A model generated the notes under the pieces. The model was given only the letters and a program-made list of their open reading frames with translations. It searched no databases and was not told the origin of the DNA. DNA of 64,000 bases from Chinchilla lanigera (lineage: Eukaryota; Chordata; Mammalia; Rodentia; Chinchillidae), in assembly GCF_000276665.1 (NCBI RefSeq), contig NW_004955502.1, forward strand, positions 1,434,879 to 1,498,878, given 5' to 3'. Position numbers and translations under genes: made by a program. Below, in pieces: positions 11,885-24,937 of the stretch (its first letter is position 1; each line of letters starts with the position of its first letter).

Positions 11885-13665
11885 AGGGTACAGAATGTAT
11901 ACATCATCTTAGAGTAAGTGGCAGGACTGCATGGTATTTGAACCTAAAGCTTTCCACTCCTTGAATTGGTAGCATACAAGAGATAAAATGAATAACGACT
12001 GAAACAGAACTACAGAACCAAAGTTAGGATGCAATAACTTTTGGACATTTGTTTTGTCAACCTTTTACAGGGAAGAAATGCCACGTTACTTCCTGTTGCA
12101 CCTTTCTTTCCATTGTGAATGAGTTTCTGTCAGTAGTGATGGTCTGAGTCAGTCATTTCAGTTTTGTTAAAACTTCGAATTCTTGCATGTGCAATTATCA
12201 TGGCTGCTAACTAATAGAATTCCCCAAATAAAGGAACAACTCTGGCTGCTATTCCCCAGGGCTGTGTGAGGCTTTAAAGAAAATTCCCCGCAATTATACC
12301 AGAAAGAGTCAAGTTTTAATATTTTAGAGCAATGTTGCTAATTGCAGTAGATTATCATTCCAACATTTCAGGCATTAGAGATCATTTAAGGCAAGGTGAG
12401 AGGTACTTGGGCCTCAGGGACTGGTGAAAATATAGGCTCCAGGGAAACAAGCTGCTACTTAATATATTATTACAAAATATTTTATTGTAAAAATTATTAT
12501 AAATGTATTCCAAAGGTTTCTCTTCTCCTCCACTTCCTCCTCTATGTGTACATTTTATGCATTCATATGATAAGTGTTGCATAGGAAAGGGAACCTGAAT
12601 GTTAAACAGCTTTCAAGTTGTAGATCTTTCAGTTTTAGAAAAGAGAAAGGGAGGGAGGAGAGTATGTGTGTGTGTAGAGAAAGAGCAATTGATCGATTTC
12701 CTCACTGATTTTTCTTATCTCAGATATAAAAACCCTCAGAGAAGTGTCTGGTGGGCCTGGTTTTGGCTCAGTCAGCTTTCCTCAGAAGAGGGCTGGATAG
12801 AGGGGGACCAGGTAAATAAGCCATGAGTGTGTATAAATTTATGAGTATGCATGAATTATGTATGATTCACATGTAAGTTAATAAACATAAAGCAAAATTG
12901 CTCCTGATTAAAATAGGAGGACTGTTCATATTTGACAGCAATACTGTGTACCAAATACAACTCCAAAATAATAGCGTTCGAAGTATTCGACTTCAAAATC
13001 CCATAATGAAAATTTACATGCATTAATAAAACAACTGTGAAGCCATCCTGTTTTTCTTTAAAGAATATACAGTTAAATATTTGCTTTACAGTATATTTTT
13101 GGAAGAAAAGCCATAAAGAAATTAAGCAAAATAAAAGCATCAAATAACCTATTTTGAACCAATTACTGATGATGTGTCCATGCTATTCTATTGTTTTTGA
13201 TATAATTTTTTTCATATTATGATCATATTTTATATACTTTCTTATTTTGTAACCTTTACATAAAACTTTAAGGACATTTCTGATTCAAATTGAAGTCACT
13301 GATACACTACAAGTGAGGAGTAACTGGAAAATCTTATAAAGAAGTCTTCATTTGAGTTGGATTTTTAAGAAATTGAATATATTAAGTAGAAAGAGAGAGA
13401 GAGAGAAAAGGCATTTATGAAATTTATTTTTCGTTCTTTTAAATAATCAAATGTACTGTCAGAAAATTTAAAGTCATTTTAACTTCCTTTATGAACTTTT
13501 GGGACAAATAAAAAGTTACTGTGAGTAAAACTTACAGGGAAACTGTGAAACTGATTACATCACAAAGGATACCAGCACATCTTTTACCCCCATTCATGCA
13601 CTTTAACATAATTATTCCTATGAAGCAGTTGAGGATAACTTTCTTGTGTCATAACTTTTTACCTC
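11885..13665. other. Unrecognised AT-rich sequence with a small GA repeat
   Basis: No named repeat covers this span apart from a short (GA)n tract at about 13389-13408. Open frames on both strands at 12382-12584 overlap each other. A 95-residue minus-strand frame at 12856-13143 shows no domain I recognise, and none has exon context. Confidence 0.4.
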
Positions 13666-13839
13666 AGCTCTCAGTAGCTCAGTGGGTGTTATCCTAGAGT
13701 AGGCATGTTCTTTTACATAACTTCATTTTAATTGTTAAATCCAGTAATTTTAACTTTGGTACAATGCTTCAATCTACCATTCTGGATAGAACTGTGCAAT
13801 TGACACATCTCTGTATGTATGTTTCCTAGAGTCCCTCTG

Positions 13840-14060
13840 TCTAGTACAGGATCTAATTTAGTATCAGTGTTCTGTTAATGTGATGTGTCTCTTTAGCCTT
13901 CTTTGTCTGGCACATTTCTAGACCTTGTCTTTGATGAGTGATACTTTTAAAGAGCAGTTTTATCATTCCCACATTTTTTTGAAAAAATTCAGTCTTATTT
14001 TATAATTAATACTTTCTTTTATTTGTCTTGCACCTAGTGAGTCTGTGATGAGACACTTCA
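13840..14060 (+). mobile_element. Ancient L1M-type LINE fragment
   Basis: The text resembles a well-known old mammalian L1 segment: AATTTAGTATCAGTGTTCTG, ATGTGTCTCTTTAGCCTTCT, GTCTGGCACATTTCTAGACC and TTTTAAAGAGCAGTTTTATC appear in the expected order. It is heavily diverged; the sub-family is uncertain. Confidence 0.55.
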
Positions 14061-14117
14061 AAACCACACAGATATCTAGGGCCTCCTGGATTTAGCATCT
14101 ATGTAGCATTGCCTGGT

Positions 14118-14242
14118 CTAGCTTTCACTATGGTTTAAAAACTTAGTAAGACCCTGTGTCAAAATTTAAAAAAAAGTATATTTTAAAAATAGGACTACAG
14201 TGGTAGCTTAGTGGTAGGTTTTATATCCAGTACCTTTGAAAA
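14118..14242 (+). mobile_element. Degenerate composite B1-ID SINE
   Basis: A B1-tail-like block (ACTTAGTAAGACCCTGTGTC) and an A-rich linker are followed by an ID-like A box (GTGGTAGCTTAGTGGTAGG) and TATATCCAGTACCTTTG. It is poorly preserved. Confidence 0.6.
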
Positions 14243-14244
14243 AG

Positions 14245-14727
14245 GTAGATTTTCCCCAACACATAAATCTGGGCAGTCTTCCTTCTTCTCTTTCTATTGA
14301 TATAATCTCTATATTCCTACATTTGAAATCCAAGTTTGTATATATAGTTTTCCAGTTTAGGTTTTAGAATTCATTATTGGAAATTATTTAAACACAACAG
14401 ACAAATTGATATAAATGGTGTTATTAGGGCACTTTTCTTATTAGACTTAGATTCATCAAGGCTACTGCATACTGAAGTTTGTATTTTATGGTATCCTTTA
14501 TGTATGTGAAATATCAGGAGAGAATTTTTCATATGTGTACAAAGATGTAATAATACAATGGTACAGTGTAGTAATACTAGGGTGTATAATTGTGGTATTC
14601 TATTAACAGTAGCTAATCTAAAGGAAGTGATTTTTCTTTTTATAACCCCAGCATTGTGTGTCTGCCAGGGGAGTCACTGCATTTTTTATTTCTTTGAAAG
14701 TTTTGTGGGGTGGCTCCTGGAACTGTT
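14245..14727. other. No recognised feature
   Basis: AT-rich sequence without a named repeat. The plus-strand open frames starting at 14558 and 14658 run into the adjacent ID SINE and are not genes. Confidence 0.4.
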
Positions 14728-14741
14728 TCCATTTGCCATTT

Positions 14742-14827
14742 TTTTTTTTTTTTTGTACCAGGAATCAAACTCAAGACCTTGCACTTGCCAGACAGGTACT
14801 TGTGCCACTGAGCTATATCCCCAGCCC
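14742..14827 (-). mobile_element. ID-type SINE with perfect target duplication
   Basis: A T-run is followed by the reverse complement of an ID SINE (GGAATCAAACTCAAGACCTT, then TGAGCTATATCCCCAGCCC). The 14-base target duplication TCCATTTGCCATTT is exact at 14728-14741 and 14828-14841, which shows retrotransposition with little change since. Confidence 0.9.
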
Positions 14828-14841
14828 TCCATTTGCCATTT

Positions 14842-17800
14842 TAAATAGTACAACAATGTTTTTCTGTAACTTAATTCTACTTCTCCAGGCAAGAACAGAG
14901 TGTTAAAGTTAAAGGTAAATAACTGAGAGACAACATGGGGATGAGGTTGGGTCTCAGGGAACTTCTGCACTTCTGAGGACTTTCCCTTCATAAATGGAAA
15001 CTTGAAGCTTTTATCAGTAATCTGACGCAAGACATATTTAATGGAAACATACACGGGCCTAATCATTGAGAGTGGAAGAACATACTCTCTGCCTAGTCAC
15101 TTTTCTCAATTTTTGCATATGGAAAATAAGCTGATAGAGAAAAAGAACATGTGTCAAATACTGGTTTGTTCATAGAGAATAAGCTGGCAGCTATCAGTTC
15201 CAGGTTGATGACCTCCTACATCCCACAGATGTGAGACTTAAACATCTTTTGTATTTGATTGTGTATATTTCCTACATTGCCTAATATTTATGAGCTAAGC
15301 AAAGAGAAAAATAGACAAATTACTATTTTTCCAAATATCATATATTTAAAAAGATAAAGTAAGCCTTATAGAATTATCTAGATAAGATTTTGGTATGTAA
15401 ATATGTGATTTATGACAAATATTCTTTTGTTCAGTACCTTTTCTTAGAAACTGACATTTAAAATAATTTTTTAGGTCAAGGTATGCTCTTATCATTTTGC
15501 AAAATGTAACACAGTATATTTTATAAAATTTAATGTATGAGATCTCTAGGGTAAGGTATTACTTAAGGACATGGTGTATGGATTTTCTGTATTTTTGACC
15601 ATTGTGGCCATAGATAAATGTTAAATCACACACACATACATATACACATATAAAAACATACATATGCACATTTACATACATACATAAACATAACATTTTT
15701 AAGCAATAGTGTAACACCTTTACTGACAAATTTTATATATTTAGCTTATAAATTACTTGAGAGAATTTGTATAGAATTGGCTGAATAGACATACCTTTAA
15801 GGCATGTTCTAAAACAAATTCTTCAGCACTGATTTGTAAAAGATTTATGAAACTCATTATATTGCTAAAAAAATCTGCTATCTGTACATGGCTAAAATGC
15901 AAAGAATTATTTATTCAAAAATGTTATAGTTAAGAACAATAGCATTAAAACTCTTCCTCTTCTCTTCCCAGTTCCTTACCTTTAAATGCCCACAGTTTCT
16001 TTTCAACACCGTCCTTAGTGAGCTGTTTAGCTAGACTTCAGTTCTCCTGGGGTTGTTATTCTGTTTGCACTGGCAATTGTGCAGCATGTTTACTTTTTAA
16101 TTATTTTGTTGTATTCTGCACAGTCTTTCCAATTATAATGCCATCAAATATGAAACCAGAGCAGGTATTTATTTGGAACAAATTCACTCACACTTGTGCC
16201 TGCATACACCCAGACCCACACATACACACACCTGCCTTTCATTGTATTAGTGACTTTATATAATTCACTTAAATTATATTCTTATGTTAGTAACTGTCAT
16301 TTTGAATAATAGGGAGGTAATGAATGGTAGCATAGTCACACCATAATTTATGCTAATTTTATTAAATTTATCTTATCACTATAGACCTGATAGAAAGTGG
16401 AGCTAAAAGCACTGAGAATTATTGATTGATGAATAACTTATTTCCTGGTTAGTGAAGCTATCTGAAACTAGTTTTGAGGCTAAGATTTGAAATGCTGTGC
16501 TTCAGAATAGTATCCTATTTTAAAAAATTTAAAGAAAGATGCACACCACTATAGAAAACCTCTTCCACATCCCCACTGAACCTTTATGGGGTTCGAATAA
16601 AGCAGATATTCTCTGAGGAGTTCCTCAGATAGGAAACTGGTGTCTACCTACAGCCTTTCTGTTGACAAGAAGAGGGATAACATCAGCACCTGGAGTTGCA
16701 GTCACCTACAACTAAGTATTAACTGAAATTTTTAAGTACTGAATTTTTACTATGAAAAAAATGCTTGGTTTTTAATCTCTTCATAATTCCTCTAAAAGAA
16801 GTTTCATTTATCCTGTTTCACGAATGAGATATGAGAGTCTTGGAGACAGAACCAAAGCAGCAAAGTCTAGAATCCAAGTTTGCCAGATTAAAAAGAAAAA
16901 AACCCTACATCCCAAATAACTTTTGTGTACACAATATTTATAAAATATTTAGTACAGTTAGTTTCGCTATTTGAGATCCATCTTTATAACAGTAATGCAG
17001 TTTTGCAAGCCTTTTTCTTATAAGTCTAAAAATTTCTTGTTTATGCTAAATAACTATAGATGTAGGCATATTTTCTTTTGGGTATAATTTGTACTATAAT
17101 ATATATGAGAATAGAATTTAAGCATTGTAGTACAGTTGTGGCTCTACTGGGTAGATTTTAAAATGCACCAGAAATGGTAACCACAATACTGTTGGTAACA
17201 GCAGAGTCAGATGTCATTTTCCAGTGGTTTCAGAGGAAGTATAGCCTCCTTCTCTCCCAGAAACAGTTAGGGTGAATATCTTTGGGCCTATATCAGTGAC
17301 CTTCATCTTTTTAATTTTTTTTTTTAAAGAGAAAAGAACAGAAACAAATTTACAGATGACCTTCATCTTAATAATGAATTATTGATAAAATTCTTTCAAC
17401 TACATCTTTTGGTCTAGGACTGAGTAGTGACAGATTTCCTCAGAAGAACTTAAAATAATATGCCATCAGGTAATTCTCTGTGGTTAACACTCTTTAGGGC
17501 TCACTTACTGACTTTCAGTTTCTTTGCTCGAAATTGAAATAAAATGGGATCACAACAGCAATATTTTGATTTACCAAATTGGAAAAAATATTTTGAAAAT
17601 CAGAAATCACTTAGATATGTGTAGATATATTTCCTCAAAAGCATCCTTAAAGATAAATAAGAGTTCGTTTGTCTTTTTCTACTTTGTCAGCATTTGGAAA
17701 TGACTTCATGTCTTTCTTTTGAAAACTGACTTGGATTAAATGTCCTATATCCTATAAACTGAGAAGTTTCTTACTCCTTTCATTCTGTAAAGTAGGATAT

Positions 17801-19720
17801 TTAGAATTGTCAGGCTGTAGAGTGTAAAGAACAAGAGCAGAAGTTCTGATACACACCCTTCCAGACTAGATGATAAAAAATTGTGGGAAATCACACTTGA
17901 AAGAACAAATTGTTAGCAGTAGAAAAGAAAGGGAAGTGATGCTACTTCATAAGACATATCTCAGATTTACTTTTGCTGAGAAAACATGTTTTCTAAGGTT
18001 CAGAATCATGTAAGTTCAACTGTGCTCTGTGACTTGTTGAATGATTCAAAAGATGGTATTCAGATCCTTGAGCTCCTCACCCTCTGTTCTGTGTCCCTGG
18101 ATGTTCCACCTTTCCTTGGCCTCTTCAGTAGATAGCTTAGTATCTCTGTACTTTAGTATATATTCCCCCTCTTTATGTAACTCTTCTATGACTCAGACAA
18201 GGTTAGTTTTATGAGGGAAAATTCTAATATATTTAATATAGCTCATGTGTCAATAACTACATTAAGACATCTAAACCCCTAGATCATAGCATTATTTGAC
18301 ATACGAGTCTACATATATGTGTACGCATATATACCAGTGTCTGTCATATTTCTAGAAAGTCTTCACAGACAGGTATGGGCCCTGAATTTCTCTCAAGTTT
18401 GTATTTAAAATACAGAAGGACTCTAACACATCTAAATGTATATTGTTTAGGCTGATGCTTGCCAGTGATTATTTCAAGAGTCAATATGTTTTTGTGTCAG
18501 CACTTTGATTTCAGTTGAATGCACTTATACATATGCAGAAAGAAAGCCAAATCTTGTTATTTGATGTTGGGTATTATAAATATTTCAACCAGTATTCTGA
18601 ATGCAGAAAAACTACATGGTCTTCTAATAACAGTTAACAAAGTCTCTTTCAGTGTAGAGAAGCTAGGATTTTCTTTGTGTAAACTGCATCAGGTTAAACA
18701 TTCAATTAGAATTTCCTTTTTAAGATTTCCGGGCAGCAGAGATGCCATTTTTGAGATTAAAGTACAAGAAAAGTAATCAGAAGATATCTTTAAAAGCAAC
18801 AAAATAACAGAAACAGAAGACAGCATATCTTCTAAAAGCATTAACATGAAAAGTTTTTGCACTTTCCACCGTGTGTTCAGATATGTGGTAATCAGGCTCC
18901 AAAACCTTTCCCAGCTGCATGAAAATGTTGGCTTTAATTTCAGTTTCTTGCTATGTAGAGACTATGGGAATAAGCTGGAGAACTGAGAAAAAGCTACATT
19001 TCCTTTTCTGAATGGAAAGTCACCTTTATCTCCTTGATGTGAGCTAGGGTTGAACTTGCTGCTGTGGCACAGGAGACCTGAGTTGTGGGATTCAGATATT
19101 ATCTACTGACCTGGCCCATTCCTCTACTTAATAACTCCAGACCACTGTGGGTGCAAGTACTGGAACACAGCAAGTGCTCTGTGTCCCATTGAGAGGATGT
19201 TGGAAGGACATGAGGGATGTGTGATAAAGATCCTTAGAAGCAGATTAAATCTGTTGTTTATTTTTGTTTATCCTCTTATAATGGGACATGGAGTTGATAC
19301 CATGCTGATTCATTTCACCCACCTACCCAGATTGGGATGTTGTATAAACAAATTTTTATGTCTGGGTTCGGCTTCCCTCAAGGTCCAGCATTTCTCTCTA
19401 ATTTATTTTCAGGACCTTCTTTAATTGCTATTTAACAATTCCCATTTGCTCTCTTTATCACCTTCTAATGTGGACATTTAGTACTCTTCTCTCACTTTTT
19501 TCTGTACTTTCTTTGTTCTTTAAGGTAGAACTGGGGCCATAGGGAGACTTTATTTAAGTTACTTATTCAGCTTCCTTTAGATACTTTAAAAGCTATATTT
19601 GCTTAACAATAGAAAGAATCATTTAAAATAGGCAAATCCCATCCACTTCTCAGGGAACTTATGATATTTATGATATGTAAATGTTTTTTCTAAATATAGC
19701 AAAATATAGAAATAACCAGG
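14842..19720. other. Long stretch with only simple repeats recognised
   Basis: I see no gene or dispersed repeat that I can name with confidence. A (ACATAC)n-type simple repeat lies at 15627-15700 and a CA-rich patch at about 16185-16235. A weak MIR-like block may be at 16790-16885. Small open frames (16018-16263, 18519-18776, 19197-19424) have no recognisable domain. Confidence 0.45.
15627..15700. repeat. (ACATAC)n-type simple repeat
   Basis: Alternating purine-pyrimidine tract built of CACATACATATACACATAT-like units, interrupted by AAAACATACATATGC. A typical microsatellite-derived region. Confidence 0.85.
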
Positions 19721-19722
19721 AT

Positions 19723-19850
19723 CATTGGTGAACACGTGTAGTTCCAACTACTTGAGGGGCTGAGGCAGGAAGATTGCTTCAGGTCAGGGATTTAAAATGC
19801 CTGGGCAACATAGGGGAGCTGTGTTTTTTAAAAAAGGAAATACTTCACCT
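19723..19850 (+). mobile_element. Old 7SL-derived (B1/FLA-like) SINE
   Basis: Reads as a diverged 7SL-derived monomer: TTGGTGAACACGTGTAGTTC, then CTGAGGCAGGAAGATTGCTT, CAGGTCAGGGATTTAAAATG and CTGGGCAACATAGGGGAGCT with an A-rich end. I see no 29-base duplication, consistent with an old B1-type or fossil monomer. Confidence 0.75.
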
Positions 19851-20218
19851 TATTATATTTATGATAGCAAGCAAAGCCCAACAGTATAAACTCAAAGCAA
19901 ATGAAACAAAAAGAAAATAATTTCATTTGTAAACTTAGAGAACAAAAAATCCCAAATACGTTATTAGTTAACTCAGCTATATTTTTAAAAGTAACAAGTC
20001 ACAAAGGGAGGAAATAATTTTTTTTTAAATTTTAGTTTTTGAATGGCAGTATTATTTTAATAATTGGAAATATGATTCATAGAATCAGTCACAGTAATTG
20101 ATTAAAAAGAAAAAGATATGGAATGCTCTTAAAACTGTGAAAAAGGCATTGCAGAATCCTAGCACCGTCTTATGCAGTATGCACCATGCTTCCTTAACTC
20201 ATTAAGGGTTCCCTGCTG
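19851..20218. other. No recognised feature
   Basis: AT-rich sequence containing an A-rich patch and a T-run near 20020; nothing else can be supported. Confidence 0.4.
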
Positions 20219-20221
20219 CCA

Positions 20222-20380
20222 TTTGGTGAACACCTGTCGTGTCAGGCTCACAGCTTGGCATTTACCTCCTCAGTCCTCCTCTCAGCAGCCTGGCAAGGTT
20301 GGGGACAACATCTTCACTTTACAGATAAAGACCCAATGATTGCAAACCCCAACCTCTGGCTGCATCTCAGAAAGCTGGAC
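20222..20380 (-). mobile_element. MIR SINE fragment (antisense)
   Basis: Reverse MIR motifs appear in order: TTTGGTGAACACCTGTCGTG, CTTGGCATTTACCTCCTCAG, CAGCAGCCTGGCAAGGTTGG and TTCACTTTACAGATAAAGAC. The 68-residue open frame on top is incidental. Confidence 0.7.
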
Positions 20381-20801
20381 TCCAAAACGCACTTCTCCCA
20401 GTGGATTTTCACTACAGCAAATCTGTTCTCTTGCCATTTTTACATTAGTGTATCCAACTAGGTTTTTTTTTTCCTCCTGATGTAATAATTATGTCTTGTT
20501 TTCTACTGAATAATGGACTTTTAAAAGTCACATTTCCAAGTAGAGGTGTAATACAAAAAGATACCCTTGAGGGTGGAAATCTCAATACTTTTCACATTCT
20601 GTATTTGGTCTGGCTAGCATTTTCAGCACTGTTGTGTTTGTAGATTTGATTTGTATGTTGAGCCACTGAGTCTTAATGTATCCACTATGTTGGAGAAATG
20701 CTTTTTTGCAGTTGGCCACAGGCACAAATAACTGCATCATGCCAGTCTTTATCAGGAGTTTCTCTGACCTTTATAGAAACCCGGAGAACCTTCGTGTTGC
20801 C

Positions 20802-21202
20802 TGCTGTTAAGTCTCCCCAAAGCCTCATGTGCTCACATAGGTTGGGCTTGTGGGAGTGACTGGATCATGGGTGTGTGATACTGGCTTAGTCCACTAATTG
20901 GTTTACCATAGTTCTGGTTCTGTATGATTGACGTACTGAACAGGGAAGGCTCACCCTGGGTGTGGGTGGCACCAACCAATAGCTTGTAGCCTGGATGGAG
21001 CAAAAGGGGAAAGAGGAAGGAAGCTGCTGTGCTTCTTGCCTGCCCCTCCGTGGACTGTTTCTCCTCTCCGCTGTCACCATCTCATAGCCAGCTGACTATG
21101 GACTGAACACTCTGTAGAGTGTGAGCTAAGAATAAACCTTTCCTCCTTTAACTTGTGGGTGTTGGGTATTTTGTTCCAGCTATGAGAAAGTGACTAAAAC
21201 AC
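20802..21202 (+). mobile_element. Solo MaLR-type LTR
   Basis: The motif order is that of a MaLR LTR: CCCCAAAGCCTCATGTGCTC near the start, GGGAGTGACTGGATCATGGG, CTTAGTCCACTAATTGG, then AGAATAAACCTTTCCTCC (polyadenylation signal) and TTGGGTATTTTGTTCCAGCT, ending near GTGACTAAAACA. No internal sequence follows, so it is a solo LTR. The minus-strand frame 20886-21080 is incidental. Confidence 0.8.
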
Positions 21203-21811
21203 CTGCTTATAAAATACTAACATTTTCACAACAAATATGCCATTAATGTGTATATATGTTCTGGATAGAGCAGCATGCAGTATGTCGAAACCAAAAGCAC
21301 TGAGTCTTATATTTAGACACTGTGTCATTTATGATATCTACCATCTCTAATGGTAGGCTAAACTGATGCAGAGCTCACCAGTTATGATGGTGTTTTGTGA
21401 TCTGAGTACACACACTTCTTCTTTCACCTCTTTTGTCATTCTGGGAGTGTTACGGTTGTGGCACCTGACAAAGTGTATAACAGTAAAAAGGCACGTCCTG
21501 CAGGTGTAAGATGGAAACCAATTTTGGATTGGATTTGAAATTGTGTCGGTACTATAAGGGCAGATGTCTTTGAAGAAACAAGAAAAGCATTGGTTCTGAA
21601 AGAGATTACATTGTTTAGTTCTCTACTTGTGAGGAGGCAATTTATAAAGGTAGCATATTTTTCTTTTTCCTTCAATAGTATTGAGGTTTAGTTCACTCTG
21701 GAATAAAATTTAGTTAACTCCTAGAAAAAAAAATGTTCTTCTACACTAAAAGCTTTTTGTTTATTATCAGACATTTTTCTGTTTACATTTGGTAAACACC
21801 ATTCCTCTAAA
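21203..21811. other. No recognised feature
   Basis: No named repeat. A 79-residue minus-strand open frame (21436-21675) has no domain I recognise. Confidence 0.4.
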
Positions 21812-21990
21812 ACATTGACTCTCAACTGGAGCATTATTTTCCCCTGAGGACATTTGGCCGCATGTGGAGTCTGTTTTGCCTGTCACAGCGGGGGACTCAG
21901 TGATGTTAGAGCTGCTGCTGACTGTCCTGTAATGTGTGGAGGACCACCACATGGAGAAGTACCTATCCCAAATGTCAGCTTTGACAGACC
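21812..21990 (+). mobile_element. MER5A-type hAT (Charlie) relic
   Basis: The text follows the MER5A consensus in order: TTGACTCTCAACTGGAGCAT, TGAGGACATTTGGCCGCATG, TTGCCTGTCACAGCGGGGGA, GACTGTCCTGTAATGTGTGG and ATCCCAAATGTCAGCTTTGA. This is a short non-autonomous hAT DNA transposon common in placental mammals. Short open frames on both strands here are by-products. Confidence 0.8.
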
Positions 21991-23438
21991 TTGTTCAGAA
22001 TGTGTCTTTATGCTTATTTTCAGTAAGTGGCTAAAATAAGCATCAAGGAAATTGCATAACCTGTTTTTATGTTATGGATAAGACTGTTTTGTGCAGTTAA
22101 AATACTCCAGTGGTTAAAGCACCTGCAAGTGGTGAGAAATGGCTGATATATTTGAACTGGGTTCTCAAGGCTATAACATTGTTTCATTATTTTTGTGTGC
22201 CATCTGATGGGGTCCCAGGAGGTCCTCAAAGACAAGAGGGGAGCCTCACTTTACCCACCCTTGCTAGGGTAGGTTATACATTTCGCTGGTTTATGTCACA
22301 GAAGAGATTATTGATGCATCAATGAGAGACCTGATGAAAGCGAATTAAGCAGAAATACAGAAGAGAGAATAAACTGCAGGTTCTTCAAGAGAGAGAGGCG
22401 AATCATGGTTTGGAATTGGGGGTTTTCAGAGTGACCTTGGGAGTGTCCTCAGGATGAGTGATGTAGGATGTGCATTCCTGCTGTCGGGTTCCCTACATCC
22501 TGAGTCATGTTAGGAGGAAACCATTCGTGTGTGCTTGTAGTTTAGAGGTGCGCTACCCAGTGGGTCCTGTGCTTGCTTGAGGACAAGGCTGATGGAAGAG
22601 AGGCTCAGGCTCAGTTCATGAGTGGAAAGCATGGGCCTGATTTATACGATGGGGATTTTTTCCCCTTTGGAGTGACTTTCCTGCAAGGAAGAAAGACATT
22701 GTCCTGAAATTGTAATTTTTCTTAAAACACAATTTCAGAGCTGCAGTTTTCCTTGTCTTCTTTCTACTTACCTTTATTCCTTCTGTCCTTCCTTGTGTCC
22801 ATGATGGTCTTTATCTAGACTTACTAGTTTCTGCTTAAATTTTAACAGTATAGTATGAAAAGTGTTTTTCTTTCTTAAAGTACAGAGGAAGAGTATAAAA
22901 TCATTTAGTAACATCTACAAAATAGAACTTTTCAATTGCTTAGTCGAAGCATATAAGTTAGGTCTATACTCTCTTTGCTGAATGTTGCAAGCTGTTATTT
23001 GGATGTCTTTCCTGCTCCTCTTCCAACAAAATAACCTGACCCCTGGAGCAGTGCAGCAGAGCATGCCTCAGAGCCAGGCTGTCCACGTATAGATAATACC
23101 CACTTGCTCTTCTGTTATGCTTGGCTCACAAGACTGGCATCCCTGATAATCATGATGATTGCTGACAGTTTTTGAGCAATGAGCATGGACCAGGCAACAT
23201 GTCAACTGTTTATCATCTCCCTTTTAATTAAAAAAATAGGCATATATTCTTTCACTCACATATTTGCAGTTATACTCTGAGGTAATGATGTAATTGAGAT
23301 TTAAACTGTGTAGGTTTAGACCTGAGCTCCCCAGCAGATCACCACACTAGTATGTTACATCTTTATTGCTTATGTAGGAAAGCTGAGCATGACTAAGAAA
23401 AATCACGTACAGCTATGAGGACTAGGGCTGCTGTAAAG
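21991..23438. other. No recognised feature
   Basis: No gene or named repeat is evident. The segment 22390-22660 is less AT-rich than its surroundings and contains imperfect inverted blocks (TGATGTAGGATG and CCCTACATCC). Confidence 0.4.
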
Positions 23439-23439
23439 A

Positions 23440-23498
23440 TATTTTATTTTTATTTTTTTATTTTTTGCAATGTGCTCCTGAGCTATACCCCCAGCCTC
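23440..23498 (-). mobile_element. Truncated ID SINE
   Basis: A T-rich run followed by TGTGCTCCTGAGCTATACCC and CCAGCC is the reverse of the 5' (A-box) end of an ID SINE. The middle and B box are missing. Confidence 0.65.
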
Positions 23499-23499
23499 C

Positions 23500-24184
23500 C
23501 AAGGTGTTTTAATTGGTACTCTATTTGCTTTATTTTTTTCTCCTATTTTTCAAGTGAAAATTGGTGCCTTCAAAATTGCCCCAAAGTTTATCTTGGGCTT
23601 TTCACTTCAAATGTATTAATTGATGCGATTTTAATATGTTAAAAAAAGAAAAAAGTCAGTAATTAGGTTTGTTACTCTTGTGGAACAATTTTTTTGCCTC
23701 CTTAGGTGACATAGAAGCCCACCATCATCTTTACAGTTATTTCCCAGGAAGTTACCAAGAATTTAATAAAACTGTAGCTTGGTAGTCTCTCTTTTCCTGT
23801 GCTCTTCTGAGCCACTGGGGAAGCAAGTTCCAGTGTGTTTCCATAGTTTTATGATTCTTTTAGTTTTCCAAAATAATACTGTTCACTTTATTCATTCCAT
23901 ACTTTAAAAATTTTAATCCCATTAAATCTACAAAAAAGAAATAACAATGAGTGATAACACTACCAAAAAAACCCCATCTGAATGTAGAGAAAGTTTCTAA
24001 ATTAATAAGGGCATCACATTACGTTTTTGGAAAAAGAACGTTATACGGCTGTGTAATGCCCACGTTTATTTTTTAGAAGTACTTCTATTGATGAATGATT
24101 AATTTTAATTTTATAAGTTTTAGCACATTAAGCAATGTGTGCTGAAAAGGAAAGTCATGTTTCAATAAAATATTAAATTTTTAT
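23500..24184. other. AT-rich sequence, no recognised feature
   Basis: Nothing can be named. An imperfect inverted pair flanks 24011-24062 (GGGCATCACATTACG and GTGTAATGCCC) and could form a hairpin. Confidence 0.4.
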
Positions 24185-24880
24185 ATGTAATGAGTGTGTT
24201 GAGTACAAATCAAATTTATCAGCATCAACTATTTACCTGCAAACAAGGTCTAAAAAGTAACAGCAGAAAAATTTCTATATGAACTACACATANNNNNNNN
24301 NNNNNNNNNNNNNNNNNNNNNNNNNNNNNNNNNNNNNNNNNNNNNNNNNNNNNNNNNNNNNNNNNNNNNNNNNNNNNNNNNNNNNNNNNNNNNNNNNNNN
24401 NNNNNNNNNNNNNNNNNNNNNNNNNNNNNNNNNNNNNNNNNNNNNNNNNNNNNNNNNNNNNNNNNNNNNNNNNNNNNNNNNNNNNNNNNNNNNNNNNNNN
24501 NNNNNNNNNNNNNNNNNNNNNNNNNNNNNNNNNNNNNNNNNNNNNNNNNNNNNNNNNNNNNNNNNNNNNNNNNNNNNNNNNNNNNNNNNNNNNNNNNNNN
24601 NNNNNNNNNNNNNNNNNNNNNNNNNNNNNNNNNNNNNNNNNNNNNNNNNTTATATAATATATGAAATGTGTAAGATATAAAAATATAAACAATACTCTAC
24701 CACAGAAATAATCTTTGCTACAATTATCACACCGAAGGCAGTCCTCACACATGACAATAACGTTTCATACACAAGTCTCACTTACACTAACAGCATGGGT
24801 GCTTAGCTTTCCTTTCATATTTGGCCCATCATACTTGTCACCTCTCTTGTCTTCCTCTTTTGTGAGGAGCTTAGTGCTAT
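24185..24880. repeat. Tandem duplication, copy A (holds the gap)
   Basis: This copy begins with ATGTAATGAGTGTGTTGAG and shares ordered blocks with copy B at 24938-25230: an AACAGCAGAAA block, a GAACTACA block, then (after the gap) CACAGAAATAAT, TTATCACACCGAAGGCAGT, ACATGACAATAACG and TCACTTACACTAACAGCATG. The offset between copies is 753 bases before the gap and 370 after it, so copy A carries roughly 380 extra bases at the gap. The sequence on both gap edges is TA-rich. Confidence 0.75.
24293..24649. other. Assembly gap (N run)
   Basis: 357 unresolved bases. The edges (ACACATA on the left, TTATATAATATATG on the right) are AT-rich, which suggests an unresolved TA-type simple repeat; this is inference. 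Open frames drawn through it are artefacts. Confidence 0.98.
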
Positions 24881-24937
24881 ATTCGACAGTGTCCACTTAC
24901 CAGGAAAATGAAGTATCAAGAAAATAAAATATCAAGT

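Noticed and set aside
12856..13143. 95-residue minus-strand frame
   Set aside because: Open length is notable for AT-rich DNA, but there is no domain, no splice context and no coding bias visible by eye.
14558..15066. Overlapping frames of 82-126 residues on both strands
   Set aside because: All run through the ID SINE at 14742-14827 and its T-run.
24225..24752. Open frames of 133 and 175 residues across the gap
   Set aside because: They consist almost wholly of undefined residues from the N run.
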